In this document: one piece after another, positions 24,101-36,150 of the stretch | Numbering within the stretch: position 1 is the stretch's first letter | Layout: every line of letters begins with the position of its first letter | DNA from: Manihot esculenta | Taxonomy: Eukaryota; Streptophyta; Magnoliopsida; Malpighiales; Euphorbiaceae | DNA length: 64,000 bases | Direction of reading: 5' to 3' | Assembly: GCF_001659605.2 (NCBI RefSeq) | Contig: NC_035171.2 | Coordinates: forward strand, 10,856,614 to 10,920,613 | Translations under genes and position numbers: made by a program | Notes under the pieces: generated by a model | What the model was told of the DNA's origin: nothing | Seen by the model: only the letters and a program-made list of their open reading frames with translations | The model's database searches: none

Positions 24101-24278
24101 GGAAATCCACCAAACCCGGAGGGGGAGGGTAAGGAAGGACTATCCTTTCATTAGAAAGAGGTGCTCGAATGAGATACAGCGGAGCATCTAAAAATCTCTG
24201 GGAAATATACTTAGTTATGTTGAAGGGTGTAATATGCGACTCAAGGTTAACAATATCAGGAAGCTTTGAACTTGCCAT
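21182..24278 (-). CDS. Antisense intron-containing gene of element A (putative plant transposon protein, 978 codons)
   Basis: Three minus-strand exons can be joined: 24278-23585, 23495-22555 and 22483-21182. The introns are 89 and 71 nt with GT...AG ends, and the joined length is exactly 979 codons including stop. Exon 1 encodes an N-terminal domain with PYPPPPGLVDF, FPFTPFFIEVFEYFGV and PNSILFMSCFE. It resembles the 'putative gypsy type transposon' domain of plant genomes (Pfam Transposase_28, from memory). Exon 2 is Ser/Ala/Pro-rich and probably disordered, with a short direct repeat EQTQGAEQV. Exon 3 is a long Ala/Glu/Lys/Leu-rich coiled coil ending in an acidic tail. Tat-like elements are known to carry extra antisense frames; function unknown. 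An upstream in-frame ATG at 24404 is possible. Splicing is inferred, not observed. Confidence 0.7.
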
Positions 24279-24448
24279 GGAAGAACAAGGAAGCGTACCT
24301 GAGAACACAATGGGGTGAAAAATGCAGAAGAAGTTGCAGGAAGACAGAGAGCAGAAAAGAGCTAGTTTCGTCAGAAGACAGAAGGAATTCGAGATGAAAG
24401 GCAATAATGAGACGGAACGTTGATCTGAAAAATTTTGTCTTGGAGCGG

Positions 24449-24720
24449 CGCGATCATTAATTACTCTCGAAGTTTACCCTCTCAACGGTTAGATAAATAA
24501 TCGGTGAGAAGGTAAAGGGGCAAAAAGATAATCGCTGGGCTTCTCCACATCCGTCAAGGGCCAGATCCGTGATTACAGCCCATCAATCAAAAGCCCATTC
24601 GCCACCTACATAATACAAGCCCAACTCGCCAGTCAGAGCAACTTAGCCCGCAAGAACAACTCAACCTGCAAAATTCACCACTTCACCACCTCCATGGTAA
24701 ATACCAAGGAAACAGAGGGG
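24449..24720 (+). repeat. Vestigial polypurine tract and LTR start inside element A
   Basis: GAGAAGGTAAAGGGGCA followed by GATAATCGCTGGGCTTCTCCAC resembles the true 3' junction at about 26611-26655 (GAGAAGGTGAAGGGGCA, then GATGACCGCTGGATTTCTTCAC). Similarity extends upstream to GCGCGATCATTA against GCGCGGTCATAA. It looks like an old, degraded copy of the element's 3' end. Confidence 0.55.
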
Positions 24721-25200
24721 CAAGTCATGAAAAGACTCAAAAGTACAAGCAAATGGGAGCATGATAAAGGTCAGACTTGCTCATCGTTTAAAAAGTTATA
24801 AGATTTGCCTTATCGTTATTGAACAAAGGCTGCGAGATCGGAAAGAGGCGACAAGGGCACCTCGGAATCATACAGAGCTGAGAGCTCAGAAATCAACTCA
24901 AGGATTAAAGACCGAGCTCACAGGTCGGATTAGTCCAGCTCGGAAAACATAACTTGAGAGCTCGGTCGGCTAAAGGAGGCTCAAAGCTCAATCCATCAAG
25001 TAAAGACCGAGCTCACGGGTCGGTTAGTCAAGCTCGGAAAAGTAAACCGACCGTCCAGTTGGTTAATTAGGCCCGAAGCTCGGCTCATCGACTAAAAGCA
25101 AGAGTTCGCGAAATATGGTCAGTTCAGCTCGGAAAAAACGAAATAAAATTTAGTTGGCTAAAGCTACGAAGAAAAGCAGTATCAGTACTTCATCCATGAC
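24721..25200. other. Spacer with degenerate GAGCTC-rich repeats (element A)
   Basis: No gene seen. Two near-copies of AAAGACCGAGCTCAC(A/G)GGTCGG lie around 24905 and 25000. The composition is like 20690-20790. Confidence 0.5.
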
Positions 25201-25339
25201 AGAGAAAGAACAAGTATGAGTAAAAAACAAGAATTTCATTAAAAGAAAAGTACATTACAGCACGTTACAAAGGCCTACACTACGGGATGAAAGACTATCC
25301 TTAAAGGATTTACATAACCACATACATTATCATCTACGT

Positions 25340-26278
25340 TTACATCACTGACATCTGTCCTACTATCTTAGTCTTAATTCCGGGGACTATCCTAGTACGG
25401 AAAGCGAGCTCTACAGGTCGGCTGAGCTCTGTCTTGTTATTATAGGGGAACTGAACAAGTTGATTCCCATAAGCATTTCTCACTGTTCCCCTAGGCAAAC
25501 GTTCGGTTACCCAAGTGTGATGCACGGTACATTCAGACAAGCTCAGATATTATATGCCGGCCGTGCACCACACATGAAAAACATAAGTCTTCGAGTTACG
25601 GCACCGAAGAGATCACAAAGCATACATTCGAAGAAATCGCTGGAGACTTGACTGAGCGCAGCTGATCTCAATCCCTCACAACGTAAGCACCCCACACTGA
25701 AGGAAACAATAAGCTGATCTTTCTCGCCACTTCCATTTATATCAAAAGAAGATAACAGGGGCATCGGAGAAATTTCTTTCTCCCTTTTGAGGGAAGGCAA
25801 AGTTAGAGCAAACTCCCCAACAGCCCAGAACCTCTTTGGAGCCCAGACAACAAACAGAGGAGGAGGCCGACCAGACGACCTGGGTAAAACAGTCTCAGCA
25901 GCTTGCCGAATAGTCCCACCCATCGGCCGCCCTACCAGAAGGATCTCCAAAGCACCGTCCAGACTCCTTAGAGGTAACATCAAATTTTCAAGAATTTTGA
26001 ACTGACCCATTCTTATCTCAGGTACTGCAAAAAGTTTCAAAACAGAGACAAGTCAGAAACAATTCTCCATCAAGATGATAAAAGCAAGATTAAAACAAAC
26101 CTCTGGGGCAACAAAGCAATACAAGCTCAAGCTCACCTCATTCCGTTTGAAGAAGGCGTCAAATGGATCCTTTGCAGATAAAACAGAACAATCAGAACAA
26201 TCAGAACAATCTCGCTGGAGGAAAGAAGCAGACAGAGAAACGGAAAGGAAGAACCTCTTGTTTCAGCAGAGGATTTGA
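25340..26278 (-). pseudogene. Second, shorter antisense gene-like region of element A
   Basis: Minus-strand frames at 26040-25543 (165 residues, PEIRMGQFKILENLMLPL near the start) and 25540-25340 lie just inside the 3' LTR. The low-coordinate end resembles the end of the larger antisense gene: TCCTTAAAGGATTTACAT near 25293 against TCCTTAAAGGACTTACAT near 21213, and TTACATCACTGACATCT against TTACAGCCACATCT. A TATATATC-type TATA box occurs on the minus strand near 26300. I do not recognise a protein domain. It may be a diverged, truncated duplicate of the first antisense gene or a second exon set. Confidence 0.4.
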
Positions 26279-26610
26279 GAATGAAGAAAAGTTAGCGTTG
26301 ATATATACCCGGAGCCTGAGGCCTTAGCACGGAGCAGAGCTATGCTAGACTCTAAGCTAACGGTGTCAGAATTTTAAAAGATAGTCATGGAAAAGGAAAG
26401 AAAGGACATGTCCAGATAATGATGACAGGAAAGCAAAGACAGCAAAGAACACGAAGAATGGAGAAAAGCCAGAAGGGGGAAAGAGCAGATAGGATTCGGA
26501 AACTGCACAACGACAGAAAGATGAAAGGATGTTATTAAGGCACCTGAACACGAACAGGCGCGGTCATAATGGTTCTTGATATTCACCCCCTCGGCAGTGG
26601 GAGCAATAAC

Positions 26611-26633
26611 TACCGAGAAGGTGAAGGGGCAAT
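26611..26633 (+). promoter_or_regulatory. Polypurine tract of element A
   Basis: GAGAAGGTGAAGGGGCAAT lies immediately before the 3' LTR start TGATGACC. Confidence 0.8.
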
Positions 26634-27128
26634 TGATGACCGCTGGATTTCTTCACCCTGGATCAGGGGCTTGACCACAGCCAAAGGCCCATAACGTAGA
26701 GGCCCACGCACCTGATATGCACAACAAGCCTGGCTCATTCAACCTTCAAGGCCGGGCTCAACCAAGCTTCTTCACTCAGATCGGCCCAGTCCGCGACTTG
26801 CAGGCCCTCTCCTCTCAGGCTCAGCGTCCGGCCCGACTCTCGGCCCAGCCCAGTATCCAGAGCCATACTCAGATAGCCTAGCAGATCCGCTCGAGCGTAC
26901 GCACGGGGAGAATCAGAGGCCGTTACGCATGGAGCAGGCGGCTGATACCCTCGTACGCCCGAATCTGTATGTCAGAGACGCGTGTCCCAATCATGGAGAG
27001 ACCTTTACACGTCACCAGCAAGCATAGCGAAATGGATACAAGGGGAGTCCCCTCCCCAGAAAGTTCAAGTTTATTTTTCAATACTAAAACCCTTGTAAAA
27101 CCCTATTCTATTGGATCTCAGATCATCA
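26634..27128 (+). repeat. 3' LTR of element A
   Basis: 495 bp, TGATGACC...ATCATCA, matching the 5' LTR; followed by the ATTTT duplication at 27129-27133. Confidence 0.92.
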
Positions 27129-27133
27129 ATTTT

Positions 27134-27790
27134 CTTTTATTTTCTTTCTTTTGTTATTTTCTCTTTTATATCTCATTTTTTTCTATTCTCTCACATTTTT
27201 TCTTTTTTTAAATTTTCTCATTTAATTTTATAATAATTTTCTCATAAAATTAATAAAATTTAAAATATTAAAGTTAATATTTAATATAAAATACAATGAA
27301 AAAATTAATAGTTTACCATAATTAAATTATTATCTAATGTAAAATATAATGAAATAAATTAATTCCATTTTAAAAAAATGAAATAAATTAATAAATTAAT
27401 ATAATTTTTAAAATTAACAATAGATTTAATAACGGAATATAAATTTAAAATATTTTTTTATTTTTTATTTTATCAAATTAGTAACGGATTAGTAACGGAT
27501 TTCTATCCGTTACTAAATTTTGTAACGGATGCAATTTATTTATATATTTTTAATTTTTATTAAATTAGTAACGGATTTGAAATCCGTTACTAAATTTTAT
27601 TACAAATCCGTTACTAAATCCGTTACTAAATCAATAACGGATTGCTAATCGGTTACTATTACATTAGCAACGAGGTTCATAATAACGGATGTAAATCCAT
27701 TACTAATCCGTTACTAAAATGGTTAGTAACGGATTTTTCATTGATTAGCAACGGAAAAATCCGTTACTAATCCGGAAAAATCTTGTAGTG
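27134..27790. repeat. Right part of CACTA-1 with subterminal repeats
   Basis: The T/C-rich tract resumes, then AT-rich DNA, then a dense array of AGTAACGGATT / AATCCGTTAC motifs at 27480-27775, ending TCTTGTAGTG at 27790. Confidence 0.75.
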
Positions 27791-29625
27791 TATCCCTTAT
27801 TTTTTCTTTTTCAAGTATATCTCCAGAAAAACTAACTCTTGTGCTAATGTGATTGCTTGTAAAGCAAGATTTGATTGTTTACCTGTGGATTAGCTTTCTA
27901 ACGGGATATAATACTCATGAATGAGTGTTTTTATTAAAAAAAAAAACGTAAATTATCCTTTAATCACATAACTTTAATATAATTAACATATCGATTTCTA
28001 TAATTTTAAAACAGAATACTTAAATTTCTATGTAATTAGTCCGTCCAAATAAAAAGTTATCCTATTTATTTTTACCGTTAAAAATGTAAAAATATTTTTA
28101 CTAATATTTTTAAAAGGATAAACTACACGTTAATTCTTAAGTTTTAGCATAATTATTGAATCGGTTACTATATTTTTAAAATTTAATACTTAAATATCTC
28201 TATAATCAGTTCATTTATATTCTAATTTTTTCGTTCATTTTTTACAATTAAAAGTATGAAAAAAAATTTTTATTCTTATAAAGATTTTTTTATTATTTCC
28301 TTTTAAATTAAAAACATTAAAAAGTTACGTTTGATCTATTTTCAAGCATCTATTGAAATTTAAATATTTTGATTTTTTTTTCATTTAAAAAAATAATTAA
28401 GTCCCTTTAACTTTTATTCAAATTATTATATTTAACTAAATTTTAATAATTATTATTCTTTAATTTCTGTTCACTAAAATACTCGATACTTGATATTTTT
28501 AAATTTTCAAAAAATATTTATAATTTTAATTATTTTTAAATGGTACTAAATAAATTTTAAATAAATTTTAAGTTTTTATAAAAAAAATTTTAAAAAGAAA
28601 TTCTACTTTCATACGTTTGACCACCTACTAATTTTATAAATGTAAAAATTATAATTTTATATGAATGGAATATAAAAAAATTTAAGAATCCAGTTTAAAA
28701 AATATAAAAATTAATATATTAATTATGTTAAAATTTAAAAGTTGAAATATAATTTATATAATATAAAATACTTTATTTATATTTAAATGTTTATAAAAAT
28801 ATTTTAAATATTTAAAATATTTTTTTATTTATTAAATAATAATATTATAAATAAAAATACGGATAAATCATAAAAAATTTTAAATATTTAATTTTAAAAA
28901 TATAAAAATCCACTCATGAATTTATAAAAAATGAGAAAGAAAAAACATACAACACCCATTAAAAGTCTCTCCTTTTTCCCACTCATATCCCGCATTTATG
29001 ACACGTTTGATTTGATTTATATCACACGTTGATTCGCGACCTATTAATTATTTTAACTCCCCAATTTACAAGGAAATCTTTGCTATTTTACTATTATATT
29101 TGGTTTTTGTTTTCTTCATTAAAATTTATTTAATTTATATATTTGTATAACAAGTTAAACATTATAATGTTTTGTAATTTTTTAAAAGTATTACTTAGTT
29201 AAAAATTGAAATATAAATTTATTTAATATTAAATAATTAAATTTTATATTTTCATTGAAATTAATATATAAATTTTATATAATATATTATTTTATAAAAA
29301 ATAAAAATATTAAAATGTATTAAAATATAAAATTTATTTATTTATTATGGTATTTGTCTCGAACTTGTGTCGGTGCTAATATCAATTGCTCCTTGATAGA
29401 TTGCTGCAACTCATCGTTTTAGAAAACGACTGGATATCAGTACCAGTACATGATGTAACATAAAATTGGAAGCTTGTTTATTTTTATGCCGTTGAAATTT
29501 CAAAACTGTTTTCTGTTTATCCTTATAGGGAAGAAAAGATCGACTTGATGATGGAATAGATCCCTCAATCCAGCACTATTTGAAAATTAAATTAAAAAAA
29601 TTTCATGTAAATTGTATAGGATTCT
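27791..29625. other. AT-rich intergenic DNA without recognisable genes
   Basis: About 1.8 kb of extremely AT-rich sequence with homopolymer runs. I find no open frame with coding character, no terminal repeats and no RNA gene. Confidence 0.6.
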
Positions 29626-31000
29626 TATTATTTCTAGAGACTTAAATTTTGATTTTCGGTGAATAATGTAATAAAAAATAATAAAATAAAAAAAGTACAT
29701 AAAATTTAATGAGTTCGGATCGATTTCTGTGAATTAAGGGATTAATATTTGATTGGTTCGGTTTGATATAAAATGAAAATGAAAATTTTAATATTTATAA
29801 AAATTGAATCGATTTTAATTAGAAATCAAATCGAATCGAACCGATCTGATTCAGTTTAATTCAATTCGATTTAATCGGTATAAATTTTTAATAAATTTTT
29901 TATTTTTTACGCCTTATTTTTAGTATTTTAAATTTTAATTGAAATATTTTAACCTTAATTATGATTTAATCTCTCTATATTATTAAAAATAATATATTAT
30001 TATCACTAACTGATTCGATTTTTGCAATTTTTTCTAATCAAAATCAAATCAAACTGAAATAAATAAAATTTTTGAAATTAAAAATCAAACTGAATAAATA
30101 AAAATCGAACTAAATTTCTGAATTAATTCAATTCGATTGATTTTTTCGATTTGAATCGAATACTGTTTACTCCTAGTCCTATGTCTAAGAAGAGAGAATC
30201 TTTTATTCACAAAGAGTTACTGAGAGAGAACAATCACACAAGTACAAACTCGATTACAAATCAACAAAAATGGCAGAGATACAATAATCACAACGCTTTT
30301 TCACTTTACGCACTTTTCACACCTAAAAGCAGAGGGACATCTTCTCCTTAAATAGCAGTTTCAACGACCTTAGCTTCCCCAAAGCAAAAGACTGAAAAAC
30401 CCCTCAAATATTTTCAATGAAGGCGGGAAAATAGAACGTCGTCGTTTCTTTTAATCCCTTTCAGACGTTTTGAGCACTTTAAAAAATCCGTGCATCAGAC
30501 CTTTTGAATACTTTGAAAGAATCCGTGCACTTTGAACTTCTGGACATTTTGAACTTCCACATCCAGGCTACTCTTGCCTTGGCGAGTCCTCAAGCTTCCG
30601 GGATACTGTCGCCCTCCAACCTTTTGGGCTTCCGAGTTCTCCAAGCCTTAGCAAGTCTTCAAGCCTCCGGTCTTTCCTTTCTGCCTTGCAAGCTTCCTAG
30701 TATCTGAGCTCTCTGAGACAACTGGCCTGCCTTGATGAGCATCTGGGCTCTCCCAGCCCTGTGAGCATTCCGAGCATTCCAGCCATTCTCTCATCAGGCC
30801 TGCCTTGCTTAGTCCTGCTTCCATTAGGCAAGTCGACCCTTCCTTCAGGCAAGTCTGCCCTTTAGCAAAACACCCTGTCAATAGGTCATCACACCTCGTC
30901 TTATCATCTGCCAGGCTATCTACTGGTTGTCTGATCTCTCTCTCTATTTTTACTAAGAAGTTTTGAGCTCTTTTGAGGAATTCGAGCATCAGTCCTATAA
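29626..31000 (-). repeat. Element E LTR, left copy (3' LTR), interrupted by a MITE-like insertion
   Basis: The first 27 bases align with the right LTR start, with mostly G-to-A or C-to-T differences. Homology resumes after about 440 bp of unrelated sequence and runs to CAGTCCTATAA at 31000. Polypurine tract AAGGTGGAGAA on the minus strand follows at 31001-31011. Confidence 0.75.
29735..30175. mobile_element. Putative MITE in the left LTR of element E
   Basis: About 441 bp absent from the right LTR. The ends resemble each other in inverted orientation (TAAGGGATTAATATTTGATT against TAGGAGTAAACAGTATTCGATT reversed). The interior is rich in TTCGATTTGAATCGAA-like short inverted motifs. I could not find a clean target duplication. 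Confidence 0.45.
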
Positions 31001-32990
31001 TTCTCCACCTTGCTTGAACTTCTTCAATTCATGTGAATCCTTATCCCTTCTTCGACCTAGCCCTCTTCATTCTTTGGTCAGCCTTAGCAAGCTTAACATC
31101 CTTTTGAACTTGTTAATAGATAAAGTCTTGGTGAGTGCATCGACAGGGTTTTCTTCTGTGTGAATTTTCAAAACCTTGACAATGCCTTTAGATATCAAAG
31201 CTCTAACTAAGTGTAATACGATATCTATATGTTTGGTTCTTTCATGATGCACGTTGTTCTTTGACAAATTGATGGCACTCTGAGAATCACAAAATACCTC
31301 CACTGTCTCTTGTTTGAATTCGAGCTCCTCCATCATACTTTTTAACTAGATTTCCTCTTTAATGGCTTCTGTTAATACCATATACTCAGTCTCTATTGTC
31401 GAAAGAACTATGACATGCTGCAGCTCGGACTTTCAGCTTATAACATTTCCACCAACAGTGAATAAATACCTTGATACCGACCTCCTTTTATCCAAATTGG
31501 TTGCATAATCAGAATCACAAAGACCTCTGACCTCCAGACTTGATTCCCTTACATAATTGAGTTTCAGCTTCTATGTACCTTTGATATACCTGAGTACCCA
31601 TTTCACATCATTCCAGTGATCTCTTTTTGGTTTGATCATGAACCTGCTGATAACTTCGACTGGATAAGCCAAATCCGGCCTTGTTCTAATCATAGTATAC
31701 ATGATGCTACCAACAACACTTGAGTATGAAACCATTTCTTTGAATAACTCATTAAACTCTTGCGAATCCTTGCTCGAACTTAGCTTGAAATGAGCTCCTA
31801 ATGGAGTATTCACAGCCTTTGCTTGGTCCATTCCAAATGTTGTTAAAACCTTCTGCACGTAATCCTCTTGAGATAGAGTTAATCAGTTTCCAAATTCTAT
31901 CTCTCTGAATGTTCATTCCCATGATTTTCTAGTAGACCCCAAATCCTTCATATCAAATTCCGATCCCAGCATTTCCTTCAATTTCTTGACCTCTGATTGA
32001 TCTTTTGCTGCTATTAACATATCATCTATATATATCCTTAGATATATTAGAGACTGATCTTCAAGCTTTCTAAAATAAATACAGAAATCAAAATTACTTC
32101 TCTAAAATGCATTATCTTGCATAAAATAGTCAAATCTCTGATTCCATTGTCTAGGCGACTGTAGACCATAAAGAGACCTCTGAAGCTGACAGACCCAATC
32201 TTTTTTTCATTTTTCCTCAAAACTCTCTAGTTGTTTCATGAAGATTTGCTCTTCCAAAGTTCCTTGTAAGAGCACAATCTTTACATCCATTTGTTCCAAT
32301 TCCAGGTTCTGATATACCACTGATGATAACAGAATCCGGATTGAAACAGGTTTCGCCACATGCGAAAAGATTTCATTATAATCTATTCCTTCTACCTACG
32401 AAAAATCCTTAGCAACCAGTCTTGCTTTGAATCTGGATTGTTTCATACCCGGAATGCCCGACTTTCTCTTTAAAACCCATCTACACCGTATAACCTTCTT
32501 CTTTTTAGGTTTCTCGATGAGAATCCAAGTCTTATTATGCCTCATGGACTTTATTTCTTCCTCCATTGCTTCTTTCCACTTTCTCTACTTTTTATATCGC
32601 TTGGCTTCTTGATATGACTTTGATTTTTCGATTTCAATTTCTTCTGCAGACGTGAAGGCAAAAGCCACAATCTTAGCCTCATTATATCTTGAAAGGGGTT
32701 TGATTGCTCTTCTACCTCTATCCCTTACAAGCATATAATCACTAAGATCTTCTTGCTCGGAATCCACCTCTTCCTCTAGTCTCTGTCCCTGTTCTGCATC
32801 TTCAATGTTCTCGGGTTCATCATCTGAAGAGATGTCCTTCTCTTTAGATCCGGATGAACTCTCGATTGTTCTATGAGGAACTCCACCTTGATCTTCAGTC
32901 CACTTACTGTTCTTGATCTGCACGGTAGGAACCTGAAGTGTAACAGTCTCCTTACCTGAGATTTTCTATGTAACCTCTCCCTCTTTCTCT
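31001..32990 (-). pseudogene. Element E reverse transcriptase and RNase H remnant
   Basis: Fragments in shifting frames. RNase H shows CDSDYATNLDKRRS near 31510 and VFCDSQSAINLSKN and HHERTKHIDI near 31210-31310, typical of Ty1/copia. RT shows VNTPLGAHFKLSS, SVVGSIMYTMIRTRPDLAY near 31690 and the YIDDM catalytic motif at about 32018-32035. An acidic linker lies near 32600-32920. Stops and frameshifts separate the pieces. Confidence 0.85.
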
Positions 32991-32999
32991 TCCTATAGG

Positions 33000-33875
33000 T
33001 CCTTGAACACTTGTTCTTTATTGAATCTGACATCTCTGCTAATGAGACACTTCTTCTCCTCCAGCAACCAAATCCTATAACCTTTGATCCCTTAAGGATA
33101 TCCAATGAATATCCCCTTTCTTGCTCTAGACAACAATTTACCCTGATCAGTATGGATGTAAGCCACACAACCAAACCTTCTTAAATGTGAATAGGAAGAC
33201 TCAGTCCTTGACCACATCTATTCTGGAACATGTAACTCTATAGCAGTAGATGGGGACTTATTGATTAGGCACACATAAGTAGATGCAGCTTCAGCCCAAA
33301 ATTTTTTAGATAAACCTGACTCACTGAACAAGCTTCTGACCTTTTCCATTATTATCCTATTCATCCTTTCTGCAACACCATTCTACTATGGTGTATAAGC
33401 ATATGTCTTATGCCTCTGGATTCCCAACTTCCTGCAAAATAATCAAACTATTAATTACAGAATTCAAGACCGTTGTCTGTCCTCAACGTCTTGATCTTCT
33501 TTCCTATTTGATTCTCCACTAAGCATCTCCATTGCATAAACTTCTCAAAGGCTTCATCCTTTGATTTCAGAAAAAGAATACAAACCTTTCTCGAGTAATC
33601 ATAAATAAAGGAGATGAAATACTGAAATTTTGTCAGAGAGAAAGGAATATTTGGTGATCCCCATAAGTTTGAGTGAATGTAGTCAAGAATTTCTTTTATT
33701 GTATGCTTTTCGGTCTCAAAGGAAAACCTGTGAGATTTACCAAAGACAGTTTTTAGAGAAACTTAGAGCTGATAGATTGGTACCTTGAAGTAGACCCTTT
33801 CTGACCATAGTCTCTATTCCCTTTTGACTCATGTGTCCAAGCCTGCTGTGCCAAAGACAAGATTGATTCTGAGCA
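33000..33875 (-). pseudogene. Element E integrase remnant
   Basis: The minus strand shows CLWHSRLGHMSQKGIE near 33830 (GAG-pre-integrase / zinc region) and TLRTDNGLEF near 33470 (the second Asp of the DDE core). Other fragments match copia integrase. It is interrupted by solo LTR F, whose GCCTC duplication is at 33876-33880. Confidence 0.8.
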
Positions 33876-35819
33876 GCCTCTGTAACGACCCGAAAATCGG
33901 ATCGCTACCGGCGCTAGGATCCAGATCGGCTTAAGGCCGCCGGGACCCGTAGCAAGCCAACCATTCATCCTGTGAACCTGTTTAATCCCATACATGATCA
34001 ACAACATACATAAAAATTTTGAACTTTTCTTTCCATTCAAACACCAAACTCAACCTGTGCATGCACTATTCATAAACATTAACCCCACCTTGGAGTCCTC
34101 ATCAATGCTCCAATGGGGTGACATAACATAAGTTAAGTTTGGTTTACAATAATCATCATTAAACATTAAGATCATGTACTAGAAAGGGATCAACATAATA
34201 CTATGGTCAAGCACAACTCTAAACTTTCATAAGCATCATTACATAACATTTCTATATCATACTTTTACATTACATCATATCCATGTCCACATCTAGCTAT
34301 TACATAACACATGACTCTACTCCTGCTGACCTCCTGGTCTACCCTGTACCTGCAAACCTGGGGGTTAAGGGAGAAGGGTGAGCTATAAAGCCCAGTGAGC
34401 AGAATAATTAAACATTCAATTTAAATTTCATGCTTTCATGAAATGCAACATATCACAAACAATCCACATCAAGGATGAACTTGTCACCAATAGCCCACTA
34501 CTCATTCCAATAGTGCCAGGGGCGTAGACTGGGCCTCACTGGTCTTTCTCTTACATTACATTCATAACATAACATTCCAATATGCCAGGGGCGTAGAATG
34601 GGCCTCATTGGTCTTTCTCTTACATAGTGCCAGGGGCGTAGAATGGGCCTCACTGGTCTTCCATACCGTATCACATCATATCATAACGTAGTGCGGCTAA
34701 AGGATCATCCAACATTCACCCACATCAACAATATATTATGCAATGCAACATATTCGTGAATTCTAATGCAAGCACCCTAATATATCTCATGGCATTCATG
34801 ATGCGTGTATCATGCTCAAGATTTATTTATTTACTTTGAAACAAAATAAGATATTCCACTCACCTCTGGCTGAAGCTCTAACAGACTCAGAAGCAGCTGA
34901 ACTCACTGCTGGGGTCCTCGGTTCCTCGGGTCCGAACCTACACAGGTGGACTCAAATGAGGGACCTAACATACATAAACATGACTCTAAAATACTCCCCA
35001 AAAACCCCTTAAAACACCTTAAAACAATCACATAAATCATGCAAAGGAGGGCTGAACAGGGCACTTTCGGTGGCAGGTTCGGCGGCCGAAAGGCCCTCCA
35101 GAGACGAAACTCATGCATGTTCGGCGGCACCTTCGGCGGCCGAAAGTCCTCTTTTGGGGGCAGGGTTCGGCAGCCGATACATGCTACCACAAACAGGTTC
35201 GGCCGCCGAAAGAGCCTTCGGCTGCCGAACCTGAGTTCTTCCCAAAGGGCAGAAACTCAGCTCAACATGCATAAACGCCTCCCCACTCATTCAATCATGC
35301 ATTTTCCTATTCTACAACATGCATACTCAAGCATACAAGCTCCCAGGGGATTCAAACTATCCTAAACCCCAACCAAAACACATCAACAACCCACATTGCT
35401 CAAAAACATAACATAAACCCATAAACTCAACAATAACCTAAACATGCATTTCTACCCCAAGAAACTTCATAAAACTTACTTAAAACATTAAAGGAGCTAT
35501 GGATCTACTCTTACCTCTTGAAGAACGAGAGGAGAGATGATCCAACTTGGAGATGGGAGAGATCTCAACTCTTTGGTCTCCAAGCTTCCAAAACTTGCTC
35601 TTTTTGTTCAAATATATTCCAATCAACATAAAGCTTGTTAAAACATGAAAGATCGAAGGATAAACATCTAAAATGAACCATGGGAGAGCAAGAACTCACC
35701 GTGGCCGAAAATGGGGAGAAAACTCGCCCGTTTCGGCCATGGAGCTCTTATATAGGGGCTGGCAGACCACCTTTCGGCAGCCTAAAGTGCCTCCACAACT
35801 CACACTACAAAAAAATTGT

Positions 35820-36150
35820 GAAATTGCGACCAAAATTAGCGACCAAATTTTTTTGTCGCTATATAGCTACCAATCAGCGACCATTCTGCGACTGAATGAA
35901 TGAAATAATATTTTTATTTAACAAAAAGCTTAACGACCAATTTTTGGTCGTTAATTGGTCGCTATTTAGCGACCAAATATAAAATGGTCGCTAATTTAGC
36001 AGGAATTAATGGCGCGAGTTATTATCGACCATATTTGCGACGAAATTGCGATAACTTTTTGGGCAGGGATATTTAACGACCATATTTAGCGACTAAAATA
36101 ATTAGTCGCTAAATAGCGACCAATCAGCGACTAATCAACGACCATTTTAT
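35820..36150. repeat. Left subterminal repeats of CACTA-2
   Basis: Repeated GCGACCAAATTTTT / TTAGCGACCA and the reverse complement TGGTCGCTAA, matching the right-end array at 41930-42400. Confidence 0.8.

Larger units (their letters stand above)
3899..27128 (+). mobile_element. Element A: Ty3/gypsy LTR retrotransposon with Tat-like architecture
   Basis: The element has 494/495-bp LTRs at 3899-4392 and 26634-27128. The 5-bp duplication ATTTT lies at 3894-3898 and 27129-27133. The order is LTR, gag, protease, reverse transcriptase, RNase H, a second archaeal-like RNase H, integrase, a long 3' region with an antisense gene, polypurine tract, LTR. A second RNase H plus a long 3' region with extra frames is known from the Tat lineage of plant gypsy elements, hence the assignment. 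Without element B it is about 13.4 kb. The LTRs differ at roughly 14 positions by eye. Nonsense changes in gag and at the integrase end make it non-functional. Confidence 0.88.
2414..27790. mobile_element. CACTA-1: non-autonomous CACTA-type DNA transposon, split by gypsy element A
   Basis: The left end reads CACTACAAAAATC and the right end, reverse-complemented, reads CACTACAAGATTTTT. This is the CACTA terminal signature. Both flanks are packed with the subterminal motif AGTAACGGATT in direct and inverted orientation, which is where family transposases bind. Removing element A and its target duplication leaves about 2.1 kb. No transposase frame is visible, so it is non-autonomous. The flanking triplets are ATT (2411-2413) and TAT (27791-27793), which do not match as the expected 3-bp duplication. 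One end or flank may have changed, or the boundary may be off by a few bases. The element is older than element A, which sits inside it. Confidence 0.75.
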
